A stretch of DNA of 11,000 nt, from NCBI GenBank assembly GCA_964584135.1, contig CAZOYN010000026.1:1-11000 (forward strand), in the 5' to 3' direction. Positions within the stretch are counted from its first letter, which is position 1. Each line of letters begins with the position of its first letter. The position numbers and the translations under genes are program-made. This document shows positions 1 to 6,669 of the stretch, one piece after another. Below the pieces are notes generated by a model. The model was given only the letters and a program-made list of their open reading frames with translations, did not search any database and was not told the origin of the DNA. The DNA comes from CAZOYN01 sp964584135. Its GTDB lineage: Bacteria > Patescibacteriota > Saccharimonadia > Saccharimonadales > UBA4665.

Positions 1-488
1 CTCGGATTATCGACGCCTTTAAGATGAAGGCCTGGCCAATCGGCCCGCTGTTTATGAAAATGTACATGGCTCGTTTCGCGAGAACCGGCACCACGCTAGT
101 AGCCAGCGGTGTGCCACTGATCCAGGTACTGGAAATCACGTCAGAGGCGGTGGACAATGTCCACATCCAAGACTCGTTAACCAAGGCTATCGAAAAGGTC
201 AAGGGTGGTAAGGCCCTCTCCGATGCCCTGGAAAACGACCCGAACTTCCTCGACCTGGTGCCAAACATGTTACATATTGGTGAACAATCTGGGGCTCTGG
301 AGACCATGATGGCCAAGGTTGCCGACTACTATGAAAAAGAAGTTGACAACGAAATTAAGAGCATTAGCACCATTATCGAACCAGTCATGATGGTGCTGAT
401 GGGCATTATTGCCATTACGATTGTGGCGGCCATCCTCTTGCCAATCTATGGCCTGGTTAACCAATCTGGCTTCACCAATAATGTCTAA
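1..488 (+). CDS. pilC: Type IV pilus inner-membrane platform protein PilC/GspF, C-terminal part (5' truncated by window edge)
   Basis: The frame is open from base 3, so the gene enters from the left and only about 161 C-terminal residues are seen. An ATG at base 24 is internal and not a start. The segment is the second T2SSF domain: a cytoplasmic helical bundle containing ARTGTTLVASGVPLIQVLEI, then the family hallmark GEQSGALETMM, then the closing transmembrane helix (IIEPVMMVLMGIIAITIVAAILLPIY) just before the C-terminus. PilC/GspF proteins sit in the cytoplasmic membrane and link the assembly ATPase to pilin polymerisation. The TAA stop overlaps the start of the next pilin gene by 8 bases, so the two are probably translationally coupled. 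Family assignment is secure. T4P rather than T2SS is inferred from the neighbouring pilins. Confidence 0.93.
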   Translation, partial: RIIDAFKMKAWPIGPLFMKMYMARFARTGTTLVASGVPLIQVLEITSEAVDNVHIQDSLTKAIEKVKGGKALSDALENDPNFLDLVPNMLHIGEQSGALETMMAKVADYYEKEVDNEIKSISTIIEPVMMVLMGIIAITIVAAILLPIYGLVNQSGFTNNV

Positions 489-993
489 GCCAAAAGCTTT
501 CGGCGTCCGTGGTTTCACTATTATTGAGGTGCTGATTGTGCTAGCCATGGCTGGGCTTATCTTGTTGATGGTCTTTGAGGCCGTGCCGGCTCTGGAGCGG
601 AATGCTCGCAATGGCCGGCGCAAACAGGATATCACAGCTGTTTTGCAAGCAGTTTCGCACTATGAACTGAGTAACTCAGCCAGTTTTCCACCAGACTGCG
701 GTGGCGCCGCGCCCACTACCTGCGACAATGCACCGAACTTCTTGCAGTACGACGCTAATAAGTTGACATTTTATAGCGCGAAAAGTGTGGCTACACATGC
801 TGGCGCGCCTCTGGGTAGCAGCCTGGCGCCAGTTGCCAGCAACACCACGGTCGACATTCATAATTACTATAAGTGTGACCCAGCGGTCCAGGGTGGGGCA
901 ACCAGTTCTGGTGCCGGTTACCTTGATGTCGTGGCGCTGTTTGGCCTGGAAGCCGGCGGCAATCGGGTCACGCCCGAGTGCCAGCAGCTATAA
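481..993 (+). CDS. Type IV prepilin (pilin paralogue 1)
   Basis: 170 aa from ATG 481; an upstream in-frame ATG at 409 lies inside pilC and is unlikely to be used. It has a class III leader (MSKPKAFGVRG) with PilD cleavage expected at G11|F12. The mature N-terminus is FTIIEVLIVLAMAGLILLMV, with the conserved Glu at +5, leading into the polymerising helix. The helix carries a second acidic residue (Glu at mature position 22) where the next paralogue has Leu. The globular part has four cysteines (DCGG, TTCDN, YKCDP, PECQQ), so disulfides are possible. The helix and the following RNxRxxRKxD stretch are clearly related to the pilin at 1094, suggesting tandem duplication. No clear Shine-Dalgarno precedes the ATG, and overlap with the pilC stop suggests coupling. 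It could be the major or a minor pilin; I cannot tell which. Confidence 0.92.
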   Translation: MSKPKAFGVRGFTIIEVLIVLAMAGLILLMVFEAVPALERNARNGRRKQDITAVLQAVSHYELSNSASFPPDCGGAAPTTCDNAPNFLQYDANKLTFYSAKSVATHAGAPLGSSLAPVASNTTVDIHNYYKCDPAVQGGATSSGAGYLDVVALFGLEAGGNRVTPECQQL

Positions 994-1020
994 TCTGTGG
1001 ATAAGTACCGGGCAAAAGGC

Positions 1021-1049
1021 TTGCTTTTTATCTGTTAAGCCCTTATCAT
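1021..1049 (+). promoter_or_regulatory. Probable sigma70-type promoter for the second pilin
   Basis: TTGCTT (1021-1026), a 17-base spacer and TATCAT (1044-1049) lie in the 100-bp gap between the two pilin genes. Transcription would start near 1056, giving a leader of about 38 nt that contains the 10-bp perfect palindrome ACTAATTAGT (1062-1071) and the Shine-Dalgarno at 1081-1085. A dedicated promoter here would let this pilin be made in excess of the rest of the locus. This is inferred from the sequence alone. Confidence 0.55.
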
Positions 1050-1080
1050 CAAACCATAAGCACTAATTAGTAATTCGCAA

Positions 1081-1085
1081 AGGGG
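1081..1085 (+). promoter_or_regulatory. Ribosome binding site of the second pilin
   Basis: AGGGG lies 8 bases before ATG 1094. It is one of the few strong Shine-Dalgarno sequences in the window and fits a highly translated structural subunit. It fixes the start at 1094. Confidence 0.7.
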
Positions 1086-1093
1086 CACTTGCA

Positions 1094-1654
1094 ATGCTGA
1101 GCAAACTAAAGAAATCTAATCCCAAGGGCTTCACCATTATTGAAGTCATGATCGTGCTGGCGATTGCCGGCTTGATCTTGCTGATTGTCTTCTTGGCTAT
1201 CCCCGCCCTACAACGCACTGGCCGCAACACCCAGCGTAAGAACGATGCCGGACAAGTGGCCGCCGCCATAGCCAACTTCATCAGTAACAATAATGGCGAC
1301 ATACCGAAGTTACTATCAGACAATGCCACAACCAACTCGGTTGCAGTCCAAAAGGTAGCCAGTGGTAACACCGAGCTGGCCAAGCTCGGCTTCTTTACCT
1401 CGGCCGGCACCGTAACCTCAGCCAGCGCCGCCGCTGTAGACGGCAACATTTATATCTCTGCCGCCGCTGCTCCTCCAGCAGCCCCCACCGTGGTTGCGCC
1501 CGGCTCAGAAGACGCTACGCATGTTAGTAAAAATACCCTAGTGATTATTTACGGCCAGGATTGTACCCCAACCGCAAACCCACGTACCGCGGTAGTCTAT
1601 TATGTGACTGAATCCGGAAGCGGTAACGGCAGTCTCCAGTGTACAGAACAGTAA
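1094..1654 (+). CDS. Type IV prepilin (pilin paralogue 2, candidate major pilin)
   Basis: 186 aa. The leader is MLSKLKKSNPKG, cleaved at G12|F13. The mature protein begins FTIIEVMIVLAIAGLILLIV with Glu at +5 and continues FLAIPALQRTGRNTQRKND, closely matching the pilin at 481. The head domain is rich in Ala, Thr, Ser and Asn, includes a low-complexity Ala/Pro stretch (about residues 115-130), and ends with two cysteines (QDC and LQC) that could form the C-terminal disulfide loop typical of type IVa pilins. It has its own probable promoter and the best ribosome binding site of the locus, so I infer that it is the major subunit. The stop is followed after 15 bases by pilD. Confidence 0.92.
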   Translation: MLSKLKKSNPKGFTIIEVMIVLAIAGLILLIVFLAIPALQRTGRNTQRKNDAGQVAAAIANFISNNNGDIPKLLSDNATTNSVAVQKVASGNTELAKLGFFTSAGTVTSASAAAVDGNIYISAAAAPPAAPTVVAPGSEDATHVSKNTLVIIYGQDCTPTANPRTAVVYYVTESGSGNGSLQCTEQ

Positions 1655-1669
1655 AGGCTTAAAAATCCC

Positions 1670-2512
1670 TTGATTATCGCAGCGCTGGTTGTAGTTGGCT
1701 TGTGTTTGGGGAGTTTTGCCAACGCGCTGGTCTGGCGGCTGCATGAGCAAGAGGCTGAGTTGGCCAAGAAACAGCCCAGCAAGACATACCTCAAGCAGTT
1801 ATCAGTTGCCCGCGGGCGGTCAATGTGCCCCCACTGCAAACACGAGTTGGCGGCCAAGGATTTAATGCCGCTACTTAGCTGGTTGAGCTTGAAAGGTTCG
1901 TGCCGCTACTGCGGCCAGCCGATCTCGCCACAATATCCACTGGTTGAGCTATTTACGGCGGCTTTGTTCGTTGCTTCTTACAGCTGGTGGCCAGTAGCCT
2001 TCAACACCATCGAGGTGCTTGAGTTTGTCTTCTGGCTGGTGCTGCTGACTGGTTTGGTAGCCCTATTTGTGTATGACCTAAGGTGGATGTTGCTACCCAA
2101 CCGCCTGGTCTATCCCTTAATGGTTATAGCTGGTTTCCTGGCTACAATTCGTATCCTGCACGACTCTCAGCCACTTCATGCGCTCGTCAACACTGCCTTG
2201 GCAGTAGCGGTGGGCGGCGGCTTATTTTATCTCTTATTCCAACTGTCTGGCGGCCGGTGGATTGGTGGTGGTGACGTCAAACTCGGCTGGCTCCTTGGCC
2301 TGGTGGCCGCGACGCCGGCGCGCAGCCTGCTGTTAATCTTTATTGCCTCCGTGCTCGGCACGCTGGTCAGTTTGCCGCTGCTGGCTTCGAACCGGCTGAA
2401 GCGGTCCAGTGTGGTCCCATTCGGGCCGTTTTTAATCATCGCCGCCGTGGCCGTGCAATTGTTTGGCGCGGCTATCTTACATTGGTACGCCCTCAGCTTC
2501 TTCCAGGGATAA
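1670..2512 (+). CDS. pilD: Prepilin peptidase / leader peptidase (A24 family)
   Basis: 280-aa polytopic membrane aspartic protease that removes the leader of the prepilins in this locus. The N-terminal GLCLGSFANALVWRL is the family signature. The cytoplasmic zinc-binding loop has two CxxC pairs (C53/C56 and C78/C81) spaced as in bacterial PilD. The catalytic aspartates are D136 (FVYDLRWMLLPNRLVYP) and D202 (GGGDVKLG). About seven or eight hydrophobic segments are visible. The start is TTG 1670: no ATG is available before the signature, and an in-frame stop lies just upstream at 1652. A weak AAAGG (1653-1657) lies 12 bases before the TTG. With zinc cysteines present the N-methylation half may be functional, but that is not shown. 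Length is normal for the family. Confidence 0.95.
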   Translation: MIIAALVVVGLCLGSFANALVWRLHEQEAELAKKQPSKTYLKQLSVARGRSMCPHCKHELAAKDLMPLLSWLSLKGSCRYCGQPISPQYPLVELFTAALFVASYSWWPVAFNTIEVLEFVFWLVLLTGLVALFVYDLRWMLLPNRLVYPLMVIAGFLATIRILHDSQPLHALVNTALAVAVGGGLFYLLFQLSGGRWIGGGDVKLGWLLGLVAATPARSLLLIFIASVLGTLVSLPLLASNRLKRSSVVPFGPFLIIAAVAVQLFGAAILHWYALSFFQG

Positions 2513-2518
2513 CCCTTA

Positions 2519-2527
2519 TGCTATACT
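2519..2527 (+). promoter_or_regulatory. Extended -10 promoter immediately upstream of the first minor pilin
   Basis: TGC-TATACT ends only 9 bases before ATG 2537, with no convincing -35. If used, the transcript would begin about 2-4 nt before the start codon, making it leaderless. The GAGGG at 2528-2532 would then lie outside the transcript and serve only read-through mRNA from pilD. Confidence 0.45.
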
Positions 2528-2536
2528 GAGGGCAAT

Positions 2537-3355
2537 ATGAAAGGTGGCAGCCGACCCCTTGGCTATACTATTCTTGAGGTCATGATCGTGTTGGCAATAT
2601 CCGGTGTTATGTTTTTAATTGCTGCCACCTTTATTAATGGCAAACAGCAACGGGCCGCCTTTACGCAGGGCGTCAACGAGTTGGCCTCCCGCTTCCAGGG
2701 GGTGATCGAAGAAGTCACCGATGGCCAGTATAGTGATATTCCGTTTAGCTGTAGCTATGTTTCGGGCACAACCTTGACTATTTCAGGAGGGGCGGGGGTT
2801 ACCCAAGGCTCAAACCAGGCCTGTGTCTTTTTAGGCAAATTCTTACACTTTGGTGTGGGTGGTGACCTCAATGCCTACGAAGTATTTTCGCTGGCTGGCG
2901 CCCGGGTTGACCCAAATACCGGCACGCCGGTTGTCAGCTTGGCCAACGCTAAACTGACGCCTATCAGTGGCGGGGGCGTGGACCTCACCCGTAACGAGAC
3001 CATCCCTCAAGGCCTGCAATTTGCGGGGGAGAAGGTGGCTGGCACTGGCGGTGGCTCCGGTTTTTATGGCTTTGGTTTTATGCAAGGCTTAGGCGCGCTC
3101 GACCCGGTTACAAACGCTTACCAGTCAGGTTCCCAAGATATAGCGCTCTATTTTTCACCGACCTTAAACACGCCCCAGACCGAGCCAGCGGCGATTACTA
3201 ATATAGAGGCCGGCATCAGCCTCGCCCAATCCGTTAACATTTGCGTGGCTGACCGGCCGCTGCCCGACCCGAACGCCAAACTGGCAACCATCGTTATTGG
3301 CACGAACAATAACCGGCTGAACGCCGATGTCCAGATGGGGGTGAGTAATTGCTGA
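2537..3355 (+). CDS. Minor type IV pilin, GspH/FimU-like position
   Basis: 272 aa. The leader MKGGSRPLG is cleaved at G9|Y10. Mature YTILEVMIVLAISGVMFLIA keeps Glu at +5 but starts with Tyr instead of the usual Phe. The segment after the helix (NGKQQRAAFTQGVNELASRFQG) resembles the alpha-helical stalk of GspH/FimT-type pseudopilins. The head is unusually long for a GspH homologue and Gly/Ser/Asn-rich, with Cys residues near the start (FSCSYV, QACVF) and the end (NICVAD, final SNC). It is the first of four minor pilin-like genes in H-I-J-K order. GAGGG 4 bases before the ATG is a possible ribosome binding site. Pilin class is firm; the H assignment rests mainly on position. Confidence 0.85.
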   Translation: MKGGSRPLGYTILEVMIVLAISGVMFLIAATFINGKQQRAAFTQGVNELASRFQGVIEEVTDGQYSDIPFSCSYVSGTTLTISGGAGVTQGSNQACVFLGKFLHFGVGGDLNAYEVFSLAGARVDPNTGTPVVSLANAKLTPISGGGVDLTRNETIPQGLQFAGEKVAGTGGGSGFYGFGFMQGLGALDPVTNAYQSGSQDIALYFSPTLNTPQTEPAAITNIEAGISLAQSVNICVADRPLPDPNAKLATIVIGTNNNRLNADVQMGVSNC

Positions 3356-3828
3356 TGAATAAGCGCGGTGACACGATTGTGGAGGTGATGATCGTCTTAG
3401 CGGTCTTGGGGCTGGCGATTGGCGTCACCTACGCCACGGCTAACCGCAGCCTCTTAGCGACGCGCCAAGCCCAAGAAAATTCAGAAGCCACCGCCCTATT
3501 GCGGTCACAAGCCGAGCTGTTGCGCTACCTGGCGCCAAATGGCTCAACGGCCCCCTCGATTTTTAACATCTCGAAGCCGAACTACTTCTGCATTGATACC
3601 AGTAATAAGGTGACGGCTTTCAGTCTCGGCGCGGCACTCACCCCGCTGGCTAGCCCCAGCCCCTATCCGGCAGGCTGTGTCCGCAATGCCCGCTACTACC
3701 TAGCCGTCCAGTACGTCCCCCCCGGAGCTGGTGGCGATGATGAGTTTGTTATGACCGCTATGTGGGCTGACGTACTTGGCCAAGGCACGGATAGCGATAC
3801 CTTAATATACAGGTTGCACCAGCCATGA
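3355..3828 (+). CDS. Minor type IV pilin, GspI/PilV-like position
   Basis: 157 aa from ATG 3355, which overlaps the preceding TGA by one base. A TTG at 3349 would add two residues and is less likely. The leader is very short, MNKRG, with cleavage at G5|D6. The mature sequence DTIVEVMIVLAVLGLAIGVT has Glu at +5 but an Asp at +1, which is unusual since +1 is normally Phe, Met, Leu or Tyr. The following ATANRSLLATRQAQENSEAT and LLRSQAELLR fit the stalk helix of GspI/PilV. Two cysteines (FCIDT, AGCVR) lie in the head. The short length and the place between H-like and J-like genes support the I/PilV call. The next gene overlaps its stop (ATGA). Confidence 0.85.
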   Translation: MNKRGDTIVEVMIVLAVLGLAIGVTYATANRSLLATRQAQENSEATALLRSQAELLRYLAPNGSTAPSIFNISKPNYFCIDTSNKVTAFSLGAALTPLASPSPYPAGCVRNARYYLAVQYVPPGAGGDDEFVMTAMWADVLGQGTDSDTLIYRLHQP

Positions 3829-4565
3829 ACCGCCAGCCCGATGTCGAACGTGGCTTTACCATCATCGAGCTACTGATTGCTACCACCGTTTTGTCGGTGG
3901 TTTTACTCCTGGTAACCGTTGTTATAACGAGTATTGGCAACCTCTATTACAAGGGCGTTAACCAGTCGCGGTTGCAAGATACTGTCCGTGGCCTGACAGA
4001 TGAAGTCGGCCAAAAGCTGGAGCTCAACAGCAATGGCTTTTTTACGGCTACTGGCACAGCCACCGGCGGGTTTAGCACCAAAGCGATTTGCATAGGCAAC
4101 ACCCGCTACACGTTCGCGCCGGGCACGCAAATTGGCAGCCAGTCAAACCAGATTCTGCACGCGCTCTGGCGGGATACCAACCCCACGCCTGGGACCTGCG
4201 ACCTGTCGGGTTCAAACAGCGTCGATTTAAACAGCCCAAACCTGGATTCCAATGATCCGAGCGGTACAGAGCTGATGGGTCCCCGTTCGCGGCTGGTTAA
4301 TTTTTCCATTGTTTCCATCAACAGCACCGGCAGTGGCTCGCCATACCAGATCAATATTTTTATGGCCCTGGGTGATGGCGGTTTACTCTGTAGCTCGTCA
4401 GCAGTGCCCAATTCGTGCAGTACGGATGCGGCCATGCCGACGACCGCGACCGTCCCCAGCTACGTCAACTACACCAAGCCTGACCTCACCTGTAAAGGGC
4501 ATACCGGCGACCAGTTTTGCGCCACCGGCTCACTCACCACCACCGCGACCCAACGCTTACGCTAG
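3825..4565 (+). CDS. Minor type IV pilin, GspJ/PilW-like
   Basis: 246 aa. The leader MNRQPDVERG is cleaved at G10|F11. Mature FTIIELLIATTVLSVVLLLV carries Glu at +5 and resembles PilW/GspJ N-termini (the ELLIA pattern and a long Val/Leu-rich helix), followed by a stalk with SRLQDTVRGLTDEVGQKLEL. The head contains six cysteines (AICIG, GTCDL, LLCSS, NSCST, LTCKG, QFCAT), so disulfide stabilisation outside the cell is likely. The start ATG overlaps the previous stop by 4 bases, indicating translational coupling. In the T2SS and T4P paradigms J/W, I/V and K/X form the tip complex that initiates the fibre; the same role is inferred here. Confidence 0.86.
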   Translation: MNRQPDVERGFTIIELLIATTVLSVVLLLVTVVITSIGNLYYKGVNQSRLQDTVRGLTDEVGQKLELNSNGFFTATGTATGGFSTKAICIGNTRYTFAPGTQIGSQSNQILHALWRDTNPTPGTCDLSGSNSVDLNSPNLDSNDPSGTELMGPRSRLVNFSIVSINSTGSGSPYQINIFMALGDGGLLCSSSAVPNSCSTDAAMPTTATVPSYVNYTKPDLTCKGHTGDQFCATGSLTTTATQRLR

Positions 4566-4568
4566 GAG
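4564..4568 (+). promoter_or_regulatory. Ribosome binding site of the PilX-like gene
   Basis: AGGAG lies 8 bases before ATG 4577 and overlaps the TAG stop of the preceding pilin. It is the strongest Shine-Dalgarno in the pilus locus and supports the first ATG (MSMIH) rather than the one two codons later. Confidence 0.75.
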
Positions 4569-4576
4569 TACAATAG

Positions 4577-5668
4577 ATGAGTATGATACACACCAAAACG
4601 TTGCACCAAAACCAGGCGGGCTTCGCCTCAATTGTGATAGCCTTAACCTTGATTATCGTCTTAGGCCTGCTGACCATCGGTTTTGCCCAACTGAGCCGCC
4701 GCGAACAGCAGCAAGCCCTCAATAAGCAGCTCGCCAGCCAGGCCTATTACGCTGCCGAAACCGGTATCAATGATGTCATGAAAGCTCTGGGCACGCCCGG
4801 TACTATAACCAGCGACAAGACTACCTGCGCGTCAGCTGCCTATCTTACCCCCAACATCGATACCACCCATGGCGTTTCCTACACCTGCGTGCTCATTAAC
4901 CTCAACCTGCCTAACTTGCTCTACCAGGATGTGCAGCCTGGGGCGGGCAAGGCCGCGGTGTTTAGCACTGATATAGCTTTGAATAAGCTGACCATCCAGT
5001 GGACCAGCGACCGGACTAAATTACCCGGCAATACCGCCAATGGCTTTTTACCTACCTCGGTCTGGAATAGCGTCTCCGCGACCTATCCTTGGCCAGGCGC
5101 CTTACAATTTGACCTGACACCTCTGGGTTCAGGGGTCGATAGAAGTTCTTTACTGAATAATAGTTTTTATACCTATTTATACCCCTCAACAGCCAACGGC
5201 AACACGGTATCCTACGCCAAAAGCGGCACCAGTCTTGGTGCCCAAGGCCAGCTCATCTCTGGTAAGTGCGGAACCGGGACCGGCTCAACCTGTAGTGTTA
5301 CCATCCAAAATATTAGTGGCAACCCAGGTGATTCATACGCCATCCATTTTATTGACCTTTACTATGCTTCGACACTGACGATTACTGGCACTGATAATAG
5401 TGGCAACCCAGTGACCTTCCATGGCGCCCAGGCACTCATTGACTCAACCGGCCGGGCCCGCCAGGTACTCAAGCGTTTACAGGTGCGGGTGCCGTTTAAC
5501 ACTGACTACCCCAACTACGCGCTGGAGGGCCAAAATATTTGTGGCCGGATGGTTACGGCGCCCACCGACCCCACCTACAATCCCGGCGGCACAAGCTTTG
5601 TTGATACCAGTGGTGGGACGATTGCCAACCCGACAACCACCGACAACGGCTGCAACCCCGTCTACTAG
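4577..5668 (+). CDS. PilX/GspK-like minor pilin without Glu5
   Basis: 363 aa. The N-terminus (MSMIHTKTLHQNQAG, then FASIVIALTLIIVLGLLTIG) resembles the PilX N-terminal family: a Gly-Phe junction, a hydrophobic helix, then SRREQQQALNKQLASQAYYA, with the AYYAAETGINDVMKAL stretch typical of that family. If cleaved at G15|F16, mature position 5 is Val, so the Glu5 present in the other five pilins is missing. Absence of Glu5 is the known trait of GspK and PilX, which sit at the very tip. The large head is Ser/Thr/Gly/Asn-rich with several Cys (TTCAS, YTCVL, GKCGT, STCSV, NICGR, NGCNP). It is the largest of the four minor pilins, as K usually is. No PilY1 gene follows; the next gene is convergent with no gap. 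Confidence 0.82.
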   Translation: MSMIHTKTLHQNQAGFASIVIALTLIIVLGLLTIGFAQLSRREQQQALNKQLASQAYYAAETGINDVMKALGTPGTITSDKTTCASAAYLTPNIDTTHGVSYTCVLINLNLPNLLYQDVQPGAGKAAVFSTDIALNKLTIQWTSDRTKLPGNTANGFLPTSVWNSVSATYPWPGALQFDLTPLGSGVDRSSLLNNSFYTYLYPSTANGNTVSYAKSGTSLGAQGQLISGKCGTGTGSTCSVTIQNISGNPGDSYAIHFIDLYYASTLTITGTDNSGNPVTFHGAQALIDSTGRARQVLKRLQVRVPFNTDYPNYALEGQNICGRMVTAPTDPTYNPGGTSFVDTSGGTIANPTTTDNGCNPVY

Positions 5669-6586
5669 TTAGTCGTTATTCTTGTGGTGGAACTTTTCGT
5701 GCACGGCTTTGAGATGTGGGTCGTTGACGTGGGTGTAGATCTGGGTAGTGGCAATGTTGCTGTGGCCGAGCATGGCTTGGACGCTCCGCAAGTCGGCGCC
5801 GTTCATTAAAAGGTCCGTCGCAAAAGAATGTCTGAGGGTGTGCGGGCTGACGTGTTTGGTGATGCCAGCCAGGCGGGCATGGCGGGCCACCAGCCGTTGC
5901 ACGCTCCGGGCGGTCAGGCGGTGGAAGTTGCCGGATAGGTCAACTTGCTTACTGCCGCTGTAACGGACAAATAATGGCTTCGCCGTGTCTTGGCGCTGAG
6001 CCAGGTATTGTTCAATCCAAGCCGCCGCCTCGGGGCTGATGAATATTGGCCGGTCTTTTTGGCCCTTGCCGCGGACCATAAATTCACGGCGCTTGAGGTT
6101 GATGTGGTCGCGGTCCAGCCCCACCAGCTCGCTGACGCGCAGGCCCGAACTAAAAAGCAGCTCCAGTATGGCCCGGTCGCGCACACCGGCGAGTGTCTTG
6201 ATGTCTGGCTGCGCAAATAAGCGTTCCACTTCATCTTCATTAAGGAAAGTAACTTGCTTGCGCACGGTGCGAGCCAGCTCAATTTTATCGGCCGTCAGGG
6301 CCGAGATGTCACGTTTGGCGCAGTATTTTAAGAAGCTGCGCAGGGCAATCAAGTGGTAGTTAAGCGTGGTTTTGCCCAGCTCGTCAGAGGTGTTGGTGCC
6401 CAGGCGGTTCAGCCACAACCGCCACTTACGGACCAACTCGCCGTCAATATCCCTAATTGTAATGTCGCCGGCAAAGTCCAGCAGCCGGGTGAGGTAATGG
6501 TCATAGTTGGCAATAGTTCTTTGGGAACGGTTTTGTTCAATTTCCAGGTACTCCAAAAAATCCGTCTTCGCCTTCGCAAATAGCAT
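5669..6586 (-). CDS. xer: Site-specific tyrosine recombinase, Xer family
   Basis: 305 aa, the normal XerC/XerD length. The N-terminal SAM-like core-binding domain (about residues 1-95, FLEYLEIEQNRSQRTIANY) is followed by the catalytic domain with a full active site: R150 (SSGLRVSEL), K174 (RGKGQKDRP), H249 and R252 (SPHTLRHSFAT), H275 (MLGHSNIATT) and nucleophile Y284 (TQIYTH). The family resolves chromosome dimers at dif sites; many CPR genomes appear to carry one Xer, but whether this is XerC, XerD or a single XerH/XerA-like enzyme cannot be settled here. Its stop abuts the pilX-like stop with zero bases between, so transcription is convergent. An extended -10 box lies 6 bases before the ATG and there is no clear Shine-Dalgarno, so the mRNA is likely leaderless. 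Confidence 0.94.
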   Translation of the reverse strand: MLFAKAKTDFLEYLEIEQNRSQRTIANYDHYLTRLLDFAGDITIRDIDGELVRKWRLWLNRLGTNTSDELGKTTLNYHLIALRSFLKYCAKRDISALTADKIELARTVRKQVTFLNEDEVERLFAQPDIKTLAGVRDRAILELLFSSGLRVSELVGLDRDHINLKRREFMVRGKGQKDRPIFISPEAAAWIEQYLAQRQDTAKPLFVRYSGSKQVDLSGNFHRLTARSVQRLVARHARLAGITKHVSPHTLRHSFATDLLMNGADLRSVQAMLGHSNIATTQIYTHVNDPHLKAVHEKFHHKNND

Positions 6587-6592
6587 ATGTTT

Positions 6593-6601
6593 ATTCTAGC
6601 A
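6593..6601 (-). promoter_or_regulatory. Extended -10 promoter for xer, predicting leaderless mRNA
   Basis: On the minus strand TGC-TAGAAT ends 6 bases before the xer ATG (6586), so the start site would fall at or next to the A of the ATG. No good -35 is visible. The divergent regulator promoter lies about 25 bp away, so the two starts share one short control region. Confidence 0.5.
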
Positions 6602-6622
6602 CTACACGCCCCCTACATGAGT

Positions 6623-6651
6623 TTGAAGCGATATTCCATATAAGTTATAAT
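6623..6651 (+). promoter_or_regulatory. Consensus promoter of the XRE regulator
   Basis: TTGAAG (6623-6628), a 17-base spacer and a perfect TATAAT (6646-6651). Transcription should begin near 6658, about 3 nt before ATG 6661, so the message is predicted to be leaderless; no Shine-Dalgarno is present. The -10 sits in the centre of the palindrome at 6631-6669. Confidence 0.75.
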
Positions 6652-6669
6652 ATAACCTATATGGCATAT
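6631..6669. promoter_or_regulatory. 39-bp near-perfect palindrome, probable operator
   Basis: The core, 6636-6664, reads CCATATA-A-GTTATA, then a central A at 6650, then TATAAC-C-TATATGG: two 14-base arms with one mismatched pair. ATAT on each outer side extends it to 39 bp with only one further mismatched pair. It covers the -10 box, the predicted start site and the first codons of the XRE gene. XRE-family antitoxin-like regulators commonly repress their own promoter through such dyads, so this is inferred to be its autoregulatory operator. A bound dimer or tetramer could also affect the divergent xer promoter. Confidence 0.7.

Noticed and set aside
1014..1028. Small AAAAG/CTTTT hairpin after the first pilin, possible terminator
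   Set aside because: Only five weak pairs, overlapping the better-supported -35 region of the second pilin promoter.
1..5668. Type II secretion system instead of type IV pilus
   Set aside because: Two full-length pilin paralogues with PilD and no secretin or other T2SS-specific genes fit a pilus better; the H-I-J-K names are used only as family analogies.
5669..6586. Phage or integron integrase
   Set aside because: Length, the SAM-like N-terminal domain and the full Xer catalytic set fit a housekeeping Xer enzyme. No att sites, cassettes or phage genes adjoin it.
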